The notes: generated from the sequence alone by a model not told the origin. Numbered from the stretch's first letter, positions 1 through 9,884 are shown. The stretch is DNA of 35,416 bases from an uncultured Bacilli bacterium (GCA_947594595.1 CANQEE010000008.1:1-35416); one strand, 5' to 3'. Numbers and translations: made by a program.

Positions 1-305
1 TCCTTTTCTAATTCCCCTTCATAATAAAAATTAAACTTTACTTTCCTTTGATTCTCATTCCTTACTCTAATCTTAATTTCTTTGGTTTTATTTCCTTCTA
101 CTGTTATAACTTTCTTTTCATAAGATGGATCTTCTGACTCTATTGTTGCGATTAAATTCCCTGTAGTAATTCTAATTGCATTTTTATGTTCTTCTTCTAC
201 TGTAAAATATGCATAACTTATATATCCAACCATTAAAAATATACTGGTTAATCCTAATGCAAGTAGATAACTATTTTCTATTTTTTTGTGTAAGATTTTT
301 TTCAT
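1..305 (-). CDS. Partial exported/membrane-anchored protein, SipW-signal-like N-terminus
   Basis: The gene runs off the left edge, so only the first 101 residues are visible. The ATG at 305 is preceded by AGGGTGTGATC, a reasonable ribosome site. Residues 1-10 are Lys-rich. A hydrophobic stretch follows at about 13-33 and ends in a GYISYAYF segment, after which the chain turns polar and beta-rich (TTGNLIATIES at about 47-57). This layout resembles the N-termini of TasA/CalY-like or other proteins with SipW-type signal peptides, where a short mature beta-sandwich domain follows. That family call is inference from a short segment. The only promoter hint is a TTGACT box at 382-387, pointing leftward, with no good -10 box. 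It is divergent from the glycosyltransferase gene. Confidence 0.6.
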   Translation of the reverse strand, partial: MKKILHKKIENSYLLALGLTSIFLMVGYISYAYFTVEEEHKNAIRITTGNLIATIESEDPSYEKKVITVEGNKTKEIKIRVRNENQRKVKFNFYYEGELEK

Positions 306-493
306 TTGATCACACCCTATTCTCTTTTATTTTACTATACCTAAATGACCTCTTGTTTTTTTATGCTTATTTTGCATAGCTAGTCAAATTTCTTCTTCTA
401 TTTATTTATTTTTCTCTAAAAAACTTAAAATTATGAGAAGAGAGATCGTGTTTTTTTATTCTTTTTCCGTTATAATAAAAAAAGGAGGTACAT

Positions 494-1834
494 ATGACTT
501 ATTTAAAACGATGGATTCCCTATTTACTTGGAATCATGCTTCTATTTCCTTTTTTATTTCCACTTACTAAAATAGGAATCATTCCTTTTCTTTTATTATT
601 CATAGGAATTTGGTTTTTCGTAAAAAAAACAAAAATAAAACAGTTTGCTTTTTTCCTTTTTATTTTTTCTTTTCTTCTTAGATTTCTTGCAATTCTTTTG
701 ATTGATACACCGATTGTATCTGATTTTAAAACAATGTTTGAAGCAGCCATTGAAATCAATCGTGGCAATCTTGCTCTTGTACAATCATCTTCATATTTCT
801 CTCTTTGGTCTTACCAATTTGGACATACTCTTTATATGAGTCTCTTTTTAAAACTCATTCCAAATGTATTTTTCTTAAAATTTTTAAATGCCTTATTCTC
901 ATCAGGTTCCATTGTTCTTCTTTATCTAATTGGAAAAGACTTTGTAAAAGAAAGAACAGCAAGATTTCTCTGTCTTCTTTATAGTTTTTTTCCATTTTCT
1001 CTTCTTTTAAATACAGTTCTTACAAATCAACACCATTCTACCTTCTTTTGTCTTCTTGCACTCTATTTTTTGATAGGAAAAAAATTTGAAAAGATCTCTC
1101 CCATAAAAAAAGGAATCCTTGTTGGTAGTATGCTTGCAATAAGTCAAATATTAAGACCCGAAGGAATTGTATTTCTTGTAGCACTTCTTGTATATATCTT
1201 ATTGACTCTAAAGAAGAAAGAAGAAAAAAAATCGTTCCTTTTACTAGCTTTTATTTTTCTTGTCTACTTTGCTCTTACAACTTCTACTTCTTTTCTTCTT
1301 CAAAAAGCAAAAATCAGTGAAACTGGTTTAAAAAATAATGACTTCTATTGGAAATTTGTAACAGGACTAAATGTGAAAACCAATGGACAATATAGTGAAG
1401 AAGATGCTCTTATTTATCCATTTGGGCAAAAAAAAGAGGGACTTGCTTTTCTAAAAAGACGGATTTCACAAGACTTAACAAAATATCCAACTCTCTTTTT
1501 AAAGAAAGAAACCATTCTATGGATGCAATCTGATCTTTCTTGGTCTATTGGACATTTTCCTGAAAAAGGCAAGACTGAACTCTACCAATTTCTTACTTCT
1601 TTCAATCAAATCTTCCTATTCTTTTTTGTAGCCATCGGAATTATTGGATGTTTTTGTAAAGAAAAAAGAAAAGAATTCCTCTTTCTTATTCTATTCTTGG
1701 GAGCTTATTTTGGTGTTTATTTATTCATTGAAATCATGCCTCGCTATGCATATACTCCTCAAATGATTTTACTTCTAATTGGGATGATAGGATTTGAACA
1801 AATTGAAAAACAATTCAAAGAAAAAAAAGCATAA
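494..1834 (+). CDS. GT-C family membrane glycosyltransferase (PMT/ArnT-like)
   Basis: A 446-residue polytopic protein with roughly ten or more hydrophobic helices over its whole length. After the third helix the first extracytoplasmic loop carries Asp71 and Asp77 (LIDTPIVSDF), the position where GT-C enzymes of the PMT/ArnT/GT39 type keep a catalytic Asp. Such enzymes move a sugar from a lipid-linked (polyprenyl-phosphate) donor to a protein, lipid or wall polymer on the outer membrane face. Donor and acceptor cannot be read from sequence. AAAGGAGG lies six bases before the ATG. It is a single-gene transcript facing ddl, with a shared terminator between them. No flanking sugar-nucleotide genes are present to suggest the polymer modified. 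Confidence 0.72.
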   Translation: MTYLKRWIPYLLGIMLLFPFLFPLTKIGIIPFLLLFIGIWFFVKKTKIKQFAFFLFIFSFLLRFLAILLIDTPIVSDFKTMFEAAIEINRGNLALVQSSSYFSLWSYQFGHTLYMSLFLKLIPNVFFLKFLNALFSSGSIVLLYLIGKDFVKERTARFLCLLYSFFPFSLLLNTVLTNQHHSTFFCLLALYFLIGKKFEKISPIKKGILVGSMLAISQILRPEGIVFLVALLVYILLTLKKKEEKKSFLLLAFIFLVYFALTTSTSFLLQKAKISETGLKNNDFYWKFVTGLNVKTNGQYSEEDALIYPFGQKKEGLAFLKRRISQDLTKYPTLFLKKETILWMQSDLSWSIGHFPEKGKTELYQFLTSFNQIFLFFFVAIGIIGCFCKEKRKEFLFLILFLGAYFGVYLFIEIMPRYAYTPQMILLLIGMIGFEQIEKQFKEKKA

Positions 1835-1835
1835 A

Positions 1836-1860
1836 AAAACAGGAGAACTTCTCTTGTTTT
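1836..1860. terminator. Bidirectional Rho-independent terminator between GT-C gene and ddl
   Basis: A ten-pair stem (1836-1845 with 1851-1860, one G-U pair) closes a five-base loop. On the minus strand a run of seven T follows, and on the plus strand TTTTACTTTTG. The ddl stop codon (1859-1861) touches the stem. Confidence 0.8.
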
Positions 1861-3085
1861 ACTTTTGTTTCATTCCTTTTATACCCTTTAATCCTTTTAT
1901 TCCAGCATTTTGGGCAAAACCTTCTAAAATATTAGTTTGAAAAGAATGAGTTTTTGCACCTCTTTTTTTATAATCACGAATTCCTATGGTAATCATTTCA
2001 TCTAACAGATCTGTATAATCTTTTCCTGCAGGCTCCCATAGATAGAAAGCAAGACTTCCAGGAATAGAGTTAATTTCGTTCAAATATAGTTTTTTTGTTT
2101 TATTATCAATCAATAAATCTACTCTTGCAACACCACTACTTCCAAGTGTTTTAAAAGCTTTCTTTCCATACTCTTGCACTTCTTTTTCAAGTTTTTCTGA
2201 AAGATCAGCAGGAATTTTACGATCTAAAGATGCCATTCCTTTGGATCCCTTCACTGGATATTTTGCTCCTAACTTTCCCTTCACTTTTGAAGAACCTACA
2301 TATTTATCTTCATAAGTTAAAATCTTATCTTTTGAAAAGACTTCTTCAATCACACTGACTTCTTGTGTTTCATAGTTTCCAAGAACACTAATATTTACCT
2401 CTTTTAAATTTTGAACCATCTCTTCTACAATAACTTTATGATCATATGAAATTGCATCATCGATCGCTTCAGTAAGTTCTTTTTCATTATTTGCAGTTCC
2501 TATTCCAATACTGCTTCCTGTTGTTGCAGGTTTTACAATAACAGGATATTTTAAAGTATTGATTTTCTTAAGAACTTCTTGTTCTTCATTCTTATAATCG
2601 GTATCATAAAACCAAACGTACTTTGTAATAGGAAGCCCTGCCTCTTTAAAAAGTGCTTTCATATAAACTTTATCTTGACCTACTACAGACGCATAAACAT
2701 TACTTCCTACATATGGAACACCTACTGTTTGCAAATATCCTTGCAAAACTCCATCTTCCACATTTGTACCATGTGTAATTGGAAAAATAAGATCCACTTC
2801 TCCTACTTCTCTTTTAAAGAACCCTGTTCCTTGTAATACAAACCGTCCTCCTTTCTCTATTAAATTGACATTTTTCGCATATTTTTTCAAAAGATGCAAA
2901 TCCTGATAAATTTCGATATCTCTTAGAATCTCTCCTGTATACCATTTCCCATCTTTAGTAATATAAAGAGGAATAATTTCATATTTTTCCCCGTTCATTT
3001 TATTCATGGCTTGAATGGCAGAAATAATAGAAACTTCATGTTCTACACTTTTCCCACCAAAAACAACACCTACTTTTACTTGCAT
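1859..3085 (-). CDS. ddl: D-alanine--D-alanine ligase
   Basis: An ATP-grasp ligase of 408 residues making the D-Ala-D-Ala dipeptide for peptidoglycan. Visible landmarks are GGKSVEHEVS at 11-20 (the family's N-terminal Glu), HGTNVEDG at 105-112, the glycine-rich ATP loop TTGSSIGIG at 188-196, EDKY at 259-262, RVDLLID at 321-327 and the metal site LNEINSIPGS at 335-344. In E. coli DdlB the matching EAKY tyrosine marks D-Ala rather than D-lactate specificity, so this should be a normal vancomycin-sensitive type. The chain is longer than usual: after the ligase core a Lys/Gly-rich tail of about 30 residues (GIKGLKGIKGMKQK at the end) has no known role. AGGAGGAGAG precedes the ATG. The MurF-like ligase that would use its product lies 14 bases upstream in the same operon. 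Confidence 0.93.
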   Translation of the reverse strand: MQVKVGVVFGGKSVEHEVSIISAIQAMNKMNGEKYEIIPLYITKDGKWYTGEILRDIEIYQDLHLLKKYAKNVNLIEKGGRFVLQGTGFFKREVGEVDLIFPITHGTNVEDGVLQGYLQTVGVPYVGSNVYASVVGQDKVYMKALFKEAGLPITKYVWFYDTDYKNEEQEVLKKINTLKYPVIVKPATTGSSIGIGTANNEKELTEAIDDAISYDHKVIVEEMVQNLKEVNISVLGNYETQEVSVIEEVFSKDKILTYEDKYVGSSKVKGKLGAKYPVKGSKGMASLDRKIPADLSEKLEKEVQEYGKKAFKTLGSSGVARVDLLIDNKTKKLYLNEINSIPGSLAFYLWEPAGKDYTDLLDEMITIGIRDYKKRGAKTHSFQTNILEGFAQNAGIKGLKGIKGMKQK

Positions 3086-3099
3086 GAATTTCTCTCCTC

Positions 3100-4713
3100 C
3101 TATTCATTATATGTATCTGGCAAGTCATTTTCGAATAAAGCATATATTTCTTTTTTCGTTTTTAACTCTCGAAGAAATACATAAGCATCTCGAACATCAT
3201 TATAGACAATCACATTTTTCATGTCAAACTTTTTATTTTCCAATCCTTTTAAAATTGGTTTTGTCTTCTTTTCTCCAATTAGAAGAACATAATCAGCAAC
3301 TTCTGCAATTTCTTCTCCAAATGTTTCATTATAGGCATCTTCCTTCTTACCTAATTCAACCATTCCAGGAGTAACTACCACTTTAACTCCTTTCATCATT
3401 CCTAATACTTGTAAAGCAGAAGAGGCTCCTATTGGATTCGAATTATAAGCATCATCAATTTGATAAAAATTTCCCAATCGCTTTAATTCAAGGCGATGTT
3501 CTACTGGTCTTACAAGACGAACTGCTTGTTGAAGTTTTTCAATCGAAATTCCAAATTCCCGTCCCAATGCAAGAGATGCTAAAATATTATAGACATTATG
3601 TTCTCCTAAAAGTTTTGTCTCAAAAGTATACTTTTTCTTATCCCCTTTAAAAGTCACTTGAAAAGAAGTTCCATTAGAAGAATATTTTAAATGAGAGGCA
3701 CGTACATCTACTTCTTTTTCATGAATTCCAATCCAAAGAATTTTACAAGAATTTTGAAGTGGATAAGTAACTTGTTTTGGATCATCCCTATTTAACACAC
3801 CAACACCATCTAATGGAAGAGATTCAATCAATTCAAATTTTGTTTTTTGAATGTTTTCTTCACTTCCAAAACTTTCAAGATGAGCCGTTCCTATTTTTGT
3901 TAAAATTCCATATTTAGGATGTACCAAATCGCAAAGTTCTTTTATTTCTCCAACTTGATAGGCACCCATTTCTGCAATTAAAATTTCATCAAATTTATCC
4001 AAATGATTATTGATGGTAAAAATCAGACCATAAGGTGTATTTAAATTTTTTGGAGTTGGACATGCAATATACTTACAATTTAAAATGTCACTTAAAATAT
4101 TCTTGCTCGATGTTTTTCCATAACTTCCTGTAATTCCTACTACTTTCAGATGATTCATTGTATGTAATTTTTTCATTGCAAGTCTTTTAAAATGATGATA
4201 AACATATTTTTCTGTGGTATATTTATTGATTGTATTAGCAAAGAGAAAAACAAAAGCATTGGCATAGAGAAAAAGAGAAAAAACAAAAACACAGATCGAT
4301 GCAGAATGTATATTTTGATAAGATAGAGCAAAGAAAACAAGGGGTATTAAATAGAAAATAGTTGTTGTTACCAATAATCTTTTTACTCTTGCTGTAATAA
4401 CTAAAGGTTTTTTCTGTTGATCTTTCTTTAAAAGCTGATAAAAATTTACTATATAAATAGCATAAAGAAAGGCTACCAAAATCAATACAATTTGAAAGAA
4501 AGATTCATCCTTATAAAAAACAAAAGCATTAAGACCTAATAGGAAAAGGCAGAGAAGATCTATTTTAAAAAAAAGTTGTTTATTTTTTAAAATCCACTTT
4601 ATATAACGATTGTTTTCATTATATAAATTTTGTTGTAACATATGAAGATATTTTTTTGATTTAATTAAAATAGCAAGCACCATAATAAGAATTAAAAAAA
4701 ACATTGTAATCAT
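3100..4713 (-). CDS. murF: MurF-like ligase with an N-terminal five-helix membrane domain
   Basis: The C-terminal two thirds are a Mur ligase: P-loop GITGSYGKTS at about 193-202, TAHLESFGS at 276-284 with the carbamylated-Lys region IQKTKFE after it, GEHNVYNILA, DDAYNSNP, and a C-terminal ALFENDLPD typical of MurF. MurF adds D-Ala-D-Ala to UDP-MurNAc-tripeptide. The first ~185 residues are not the usual UDP-MurNAc-binding domain. They hold about five hydrophobic helices (roughly 2-19, 49-67, 72-95, 112-131, 138-160) joined by basic linkers. This suggests a ligase held at the inner membrane face. The start overlaps the hydrolase stop (ATGA), with GGAGG just upstream, so translation is probably coupled. 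No other murF is visible in the window, so whether this is the only MurF or a paralogue acting on another substrate cannot be decided here. Confidence 0.85.
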   Translation of the reverse strand: MITMFFLILIMVLAILIKSKKYLHMLQQNLYNENNRYIKWILKNKQLFFKIDLLCLFLLGLNAFVFYKDESFFQIVLILVAFLYAIYIVNFYQLLKKDQQKKPLVITARVKRLLVTTTIFYLIPLVFFALSYQNIHSASICVFVFSLFLYANAFVFLFANTINKYTTEKYVYHHFKRLAMKKLHTMNHLKVVGITGSYGKTSSKNILSDILNCKYIACPTPKNLNTPYGLIFTINNHLDKFDEILIAEMGAYQVGEIKELCDLVHPKYGILTKIGTAHLESFGSEENIQKTKFELIESLPLDGVGVLNRDDPKQVTYPLQNSCKILWIGIHEKEVDVRASHLKYSSNGTSFQVTFKGDKKKYTFETKLLGEHNVYNILASLALGREFGISIEKLQQAVRLVRPVEHRLELKRLGNFYQIDDAYNSNPIGASSALQVLGMMKGVKVVVTPGMVELGKKEDAYNETFGEEIAEVADYVLLIGEKKTKPILKGLENKKFDMKNVIVYNDVRDAYVFLRELKTKKEIYALFENDLPDTYNE

Positions 4714-5441
4714 TTTGATTCCTCCAAAAATTCATTTAAAATGACAAGAACTCTTTGTAAGTTTTCTAAATAAGCATAATGAGTTCCTGGTAAAACAATT
4801 AAAGCACCATCCTCTAATAATTTTTCCAAAAGTTTCGCATCTTCTAAAGGAGCTTCTTGATCCTGATCTCCCCAAATTAACAAGGTAGGAACTTTGATTT
4901 TTTTAGCAGCTTCTGAAAGATCTAAATTCACTGTATTAACAAGAATATTACGCATAACTGGGGTCGCATTTTTATAATCTTCTGATCCAATATACTTTTT
5001 CATTTTCTCTGCAATTTGTGCCATTCCAGGAAGATTTTTAGCTGTTTTCAAAAGTTTTTCTTTGAAAGTCAAACCTTTTTTAGTTCGAACACAAGGAGAT
5101 CCAAAAAGAACAATTTTTTGAACGGAATACATAGAAGCATATAAGATAATAATTCTTCCTCCAAAGGAGTGACCTATTAAAATTGGTTTCTTTATTTTTA
5201 GTTGTTTAAAAAACTCATGTAGAAAATCAACGTATTCTTCTAAAGTCCAGGAAGAAACTGGCTCACTGCTTTCTCCAAACCCTGGTAGATCTAAAATAGT
5301 CACTCGATATTTTTGACTTAGGAAATCTCCTAGTGGCTTCATCATTTCTATCTTTTGACCCCATCCATGAAGAAGCACTACATCTCGACCCTTACCATAT
5401 TGTATGTAAGAAAGGTCTATATTTTTCACACAGGTTTTCAT
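4710..5441 (-). CDS. Alpha/beta-hydrolase fold protein
   Basis: A 243-residue single-domain hydrolase. The oxyanion-hole segment is LHGWGQ (24-29). The nucleophile elbow is GHSFGG with Ser92, the acid is probably Asp194 in GDQD, and the His is His221 in GTHYAYLE. There is no signal peptide, so it is cytoplasmic. The substrate is unknown; candidates include esters or thioesters, as with many small family members. AAGGAGGATAT precedes the ATG closely. It sits first in a tight hydrolase-murF-ddl unit, which suggests but does not prove a link to envelope metabolism. Upstream (5458-5469) lie overlapping TATACT and TATGAT boxes pointing leftward without a clear -35, so this operon may have its own promoter. 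Confidence 0.85.
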   Translation of the reverse strand: MKTCVKNIDLSYIQYGKGRDVVLLHGWGQKIEMMKPLGDFLSQKYRVTILDLPGFGESSEPVSSWTLEEYVDFLHEFFKQLKIKKPILIGHSFGGRIIILYASMYSVQKIVLFGSPCVRTKKGLTFKEKLLKTAKNLPGMAQIAEKMKKYIGSEDYKNATPVMRNILVNTVNLDLSEAAKKIKVPTLLIWGDQDQEAPLEDAKLLEKLLEDGALIVLPGTHYAYLENLQRVLVILNEFLEESK

Positions 5442-5484
5442 ATATCCTCCTTTTATTAGTATATCATATTTTTTCTTGAAAAAG

Positions 5485-8400
5485 TTAAAACAGTGAAAGT
5501 TGATTTGAATCTGGTAAATTACTGATAATTCCCATCGTAATCATCTTATCAATCAAAGTTTTTGAAACTTTTCCACGTACTTGCAAATCTTCTTTAGACA
5601 AGAAGGGGCGTTTTTCTCGCTCTTCCACGATTGCTTGAGCCACTGTTGCACCAAGGCCTGAGATGGCAGAAAAAGGAGGAATTAAAGTATTTTCCTTCGT
5701 CTCATCAATTACAAATTTAGTAGCTTCACTTCTTTCCAAATCAATAGGTCCAAAAGAAATACCTCTAGCTGTTGCTTCTAAAGCAATTCGAAGAGTTTCT
5801 ATAATATTCCCCTCTTTATTAGTAGCCTCAAATCCTTTGGCAAGTAAATCTTCTAGAATTTTTTTAATTTCTTCTTTTCCTTTAATCATGGTATCAATGT
5901 CAAAATCATCTACACGAACAGAAAAATACGTTGCATAATAGTAAAGAGGTTGATACACTTTAAACCAAGCAATTCGAAGAGCACTCATAACATAAGCACA
6001 AGCATGAGCCTTTGGAAACATGTATTTAATTTTATGGCAAGATTCTATATACCAATCTGGAATTTTTGCTTGCTCCATTTTTTCTTTCCACATAGCCCAT
6101 GTCTCAGGATCTTTACTTGCTCTTCCTTTTCGGACAAATTCCATAATTTTAAAGGCATCTTTGGGCTCCATTCCTTCATTCATTAAAGTGACCATAATAT
6201 CATCACGACATCCAATAACATCTTTAAATGGAACAACATTATTGCGAATCAACTCACTTGCATTTCCTGACCAAACATCAGTTCCGTGTGAAAGTCCTGA
6301 TATTTTAACAAGTTCAGAAAACGTTTTTGGTTTTGTTTCTACCAACATTTGAATGACAAATCTTGTTCCTAATTCAGGAAGTCCCAGTGTTCCTGTAGGA
6401 CATAGAATATCATTTTCTTCAACTCCTAAAGCGGAAGGAGAGCAAAGAAGAGAAAAGACTTTTTCATCATCCATAGGAAGCTTTGTAACATCAAGTCCTG
6501 ATAAATCTTGTAACATTCGAAGCATTGTTGGATCATCATGTCCTAGAATATCTAATTTTAATACATCTTGATCAATGGCATGATAATCAAAGTGAGTGGT
6601 TCTCCAACGAGAAGTATTATCATCTGCCGGATATTGGAAAGGTGTAAAATCAAAGACATCCATATATCCTGGAATTACAACGATTCCACCTGGATGTTGT
6701 CCTGTTGTTCGTTTGACTCCTGTACAGCCAAGTGCAAGACGTTCTATTTCTGCTGCTCTCACATTTAAAATATTTTGTTCTTCTAAATAACCTCGTACAT
6801 ACCCAAAGGCTGTTTTCTCAGCTACAGTTCCAATTGTTCCTGCACGATAAACATTATCCACACCAAATAATTCTTTTGTATATTCATGAGCTTTCCATTG
6901 ATATTCCCCTGAAAAATTCAAATCAATATCTGGAACTTTATCTGCATTGAATCCCAAGAAAGTAGCAAAAGGCATATCTTGTCCTTCTTTTCCTAATTTT
7001 TTTCCACACATAGGACAATTTTTATCTGGTAAATCATATCCAGAAGAATATTCTTTTCCATAAGCTTCCCCTTCACTATTTTCAAACTCAGAATATTTGC
7101 AATGAGGGCAAAGATAGTGAGCTGGAAGCGGATTGACTTCTGTAATTCCCATCATCGTTGCAACAAAACTAGATCCAACAGAACCTCTGGATCCTACAAT
7201 ATATCCATCATCATTAGAATGTTTCACCAATTTTTGAGCAATTAAATAAATGACATCAAATCCTCCATTGATAATTCCTGTTAACTCTTGTTCAATTCTC
7301 TCTTCAATAATTTTAGGTAAAACTTCTCCATACATTGCATGAGCTCTTCCATACACAAGATCTTTTACAGTTTGCTCTGAATTTTCAATTTTAGGAGAAA
7401 ACGGAATACCTCCTGTATCAATAATAACTTCAATTTCTTCAGCCATATCTAAGATACGATTTGGATTGGTTATGACAATTTCTTCTTTTGTTGCATCATC
7501 TAGAAAAGAAAAAGCTTCCAACATTTCTTCTGTAGTTCTAAGATGATTGGATGGAATTTCTGTAATTCCATTTTTAGATAGAGGATGTCTTCCTCCTCCT
7601 GGTACTCGTTGATGAATAATAATTTCACGATAAATTTTATCTTCTCTTTTAATATGATGAACATCTCCTGTTGCAACAATCCATTTTCCTGCCTCTTTTG
7701 TTGTTCGAATAATTTTTTCAAGATGAGCTTGTAATTCAAGTTGATTTCCAAAATCTCCTAATTCAATTAAATGTTGATAACATTCCATTGGTTGAACTTC
7801 TATATAATCATAGAAACGAATAATATTGGTAAGCTCCTCTTCACTTTTACTCTTTGCTTCATTAAAAACTTCACTTTCATAACAACCACTTCCAATAAGA
7901 AGTCCTTCACGTAACTCTTCTACTTTACTTCGAATAATTCGAGGTGTCTTATAAAGATAAGTGGTATTCGCATAAGAAATCAGCTTAAATAAATTTTTTA
8001 AACCCGTCTTATTTAAAGCCAATAGATTGATATGATGTCCTCTTCCAAATTTATAAATTTCTTTCGTATCTACTAATTGATCTAATTCATTCATTTTAGA
8101 AATATTACGATTATCTAATTTCTTTAACATTTTCCAAAAGACAAGTGCAGTTCCTTCTGCATCATAATCTCCTCGGTGATGAGCTGATTCATCCCATGGA
8201 ACATCATAACGTTTTACAAGAGCAGAAAGAGAATGTCTTGCATAACCACTATCTAGGGTTCTTGATATTTCTAAAGTATCTAAAACAGGATTTGTAAAAG
8301 AGCCTAACTGATATTTTTTCATAGCCATTTCTAAGAAAGAAACATCAAATTTTGCATTATGTGCTACCATAGGAAGATCTCCTACCCATGAAAGAAACCG

Positions 8401-9870
8401 TTTCACAGCATTTTCTTCTGTATCTTTATCTATTAACATAGCGTCTGTAATATTGGTAACTTCTACAATTTTTTGTGGAAGAGTTCTTCCTGGGTTAATA
8501 AGTTCATCATATCGTTCTTGAATTTCTCCATCTTTGATTTTAACAGCACCAATTTCAATAATTGAATCGGCCCCTCCTGCATTAAATCCTGTGGTTTCAA
8601 AATCAAAGACAACATACTCTTGCTCTAACAAAACTTTCTCATTTGGACGTATTACAATATCAACACTATCATCAATCATCAAAAGTTCTGTTCCATAAAG
8701 AACTTTAAAAGGTTCTTCTCCTGCATTCAATTTTTTATTATATCCTCTTACATAATTATAAACATGAGGAAAAGCTTGAGCTCCATTATGATCTGTAATT
8801 GCAATTCCACGATGTCCAAATTCAATGGCTTGTTGTACTAATTTAACTTCATCTGCAACCCCATCCATTTGACTCATCATGGTATGAGCATGTAATTCTA
8901 CTCGCTTTTTAGGGGCTTGATCCAATATTTTTTCTTCTTTTTTAGAAATGGATAAAATATCACGTGCATTTAAGACAAGCTCTTTCGCAAAAGCATCATT
9001 TTTAGTATATCCTCTTATTTTTAACCAATTTCCTACTTTTAACAATTTACAAAGTCTTACATATTCATCTTTTTCACGAACAAAAACTTTACAGTAAATA
9101 CTATCTGTATAATCTGTAATTTTTAAAGTAATAATCTTAAAATCTGATTTACTAGACTCAAAATAATCAACTCCAAATACAAAAGCTTCTACAACAACAT
9201 CATTATCTTCTCCTTGTAAAGAAGAAATTGGAAGAGCAGGCGCAGAAATTCCTCTTCCAAGAATACATCCTTCTTCCGTTTCACTTTTTCTATTTCTTTT
9301 AGAATTTTTCGGATTTTTTGTTTCTACTTTTTTAGAAGAAGATTGTTGTTCTATGAGTTCTTTTGTACTTTCTAATTCTTTTTGAATCTCATCTTGAATA
9401 GGATCCTTGGAGTGACGAATTAGTATGGGGATTTCTTCTCGATATCCAAACTTAATATATTGCTTTTCAATTTCTTTTTGAACTTCTTTTAATCGTTGTG
9501 CTTCGATTTTATTCTCAGCAATCAAACGAAGTTCTCCTTCTTCTTCTACCAAGGAAGAAAGATAACGTTCTTTTAACGGAAGGGCATCAATTTGATCTAG
9601 AATTTCTCCAAATCCTTCTACAAGATTGGTTAAATCTTTTCCTTTTACAGTATAGTAAAAAGTAACTTCCTTTTCTGTTAGATTGTGCTTTAATCGTTCT
9701 AATTCCATAAACAATGAAATGGGTAAATAATTCTCTAACTCGATACAAACCAACCATTCTCTTTGATTTTTACTAACAACAATTTTAGTAAGCTTAGCCT
9801 TTTGAAAAAGAGGATAATTTTCCTCCTTCATTTGTAACTGATCAAGTAAAATTTTTAAATGATGATCCAT
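5485..9870 (-). CDS. polC: DNA polymerase III alpha subunit, PolC type
   Basis: At 1461 residues it is close to the usual ~1440 of Gram-positive PolC, the main replicative polymerase with built-in proofreading. In order: an N-terminal region of ~200 residues, an OB-fold with VREKDEY near 265, PHP domain (VELHAHTMMSQMDG near 323), a DEDD exonuclease inserted in PHP (VFDFETTGF near 416, then HNAKFD and HRGDYDAEG), polymerase palm with a CPHC/CPMC zinc finger (near 919 and 950) that marks PolC, and catalytic PDIDLNFSGEYQ near 978. All catalytic blocks look intact. AGGAAGTGG precedes the ATG, and it follows an unknown gene by 14 bases, so the two are probably cotranscribed. Confidence 0.97.
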   Translation of the reverse strand: MDHHLKILLDQLQMKEENYPLFQKAKLTKIVVSKNQREWLVCIELENYLPISLFMELERLKHNLTEKEVTFYYTVKGKDLTNLVEGFGEILDQIDALPLKERYLSSLVEEEGELRLIAENKIEAQRLKEVQKEIEKQYIKFGYREEIPILIRHSKDPIQDEIQKELESTKELIEQQSSSKKVETKNPKNSKRNRKSETEEGCILGRGISAPALPISSLQGEDNDVVVEAFVFGVDYFESSKSDFKIITLKITDYTDSIYCKVFVREKDEYVRLCKLLKVGNWLKIRGYTKNDAFAKELVLNARDILSISKKEEKILDQAPKKRVELHAHTMMSQMDGVADEVKLVQQAIEFGHRGIAITDHNGAQAFPHVYNYVRGYNKKLNAGEEPFKVLYGTELLMIDDSVDIVIRPNEKVLLEQEYVVFDFETTGFNAGGADSIIEIGAVKIKDGEIQERYDELINPGRTLPQKIVEVTNITDAMLIDKDTEENAVKRFLSWVGDLPMVAHNAKFDVSFLEMAMKKYQLGSFTNPVLDTLEISRTLDSGYARHSLSALVKRYDVPWDESAHHRGDYDAEGTALVFWKMLKKLDNRNISKMNELDQLVDTKEIYKFGRGHHINLLALNKTGLKNLFKLISYANTTYLYKTPRIIRSKVEELREGLLIGSGCYESEVFNEAKSKSEEELTNIIRFYDYIEVQPMECYQHLIELGDFGNQLELQAHLEKIIRTTKEAGKWIVATGDVHHIKREDKIYREIIIHQRVPGGGRHPLSKNGITEIPSNHLRTTEEMLEAFSFLDDATKEEIVITNPNRILDMAEEIEVIIDTGGIPFSPKIENSEQTVKDLVYGRAHAMYGEVLPKIIEERIEQELTGIINGGFDVIYLIAQKLVKHSNDDGYIVGSRGSVGSSFVATMMGITEVNPLPAHYLCPHCKYSEFENSEGEAYGKEYSSGYDLPDKNCPMCGKKLGKEGQDMPFATFLGFNADKVPDIDLNFSGEYQWKAHEYTKELFGVDNVYRAGTIGTVAEKTAFGYVRGYLEEQNILNVRAAEIERLALGCTGVKRTTGQHPGGIVVIPGYMDVFDFTPFQYPADDNTSRWRTTHFDYHAIDQDVLKLDILGHDDPTMLRMLQDLSGLDVTKLPMDDEKVFSLLCSPSALGVEENDILCPTGTLGLPELGTRFVIQMLVETKPKTFSELVKISGLSHGTDVWSGNASELIRNNVVPFKDVIGCRDDIMVTLMNEGMEPKDAFKIMEFVRKGRASKDPETWAMWKEKMEQAKIPDWYIESCHKIKYMFPKAHACAYVMSALRIAWFKVYQPLYYYATYFSVRVDDFDIDTMIKGKEEIKKILEDLLAKGFEATNKEGNIIETLRIALEATARGISFGPIDLERSEATKFVIDETKENTLIPPFSAISGLGATVAQAIVEEREKRPFLSKEDLQVRGKVSKTLIDKMITMGIISNLPDSNQLSLF

Positions 9871-9884
9871 ACTACCACTTCCTG

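Noticed and set aside
471-476. TATAAT just before the GT-C gene as its promoter
   Set aside because: A start from it would fall inside or beside the AAAGGAGG ribosome site, and no -35 box is spaced correctly.
1859-3085. ddl as a vancomycin-resistance (D-Ala-D-Lac) ligase
   Set aside because: The EDKY tyrosine position matches D-Ala-D-Ala ligases, and no vanH or vanX gene is adjacent.
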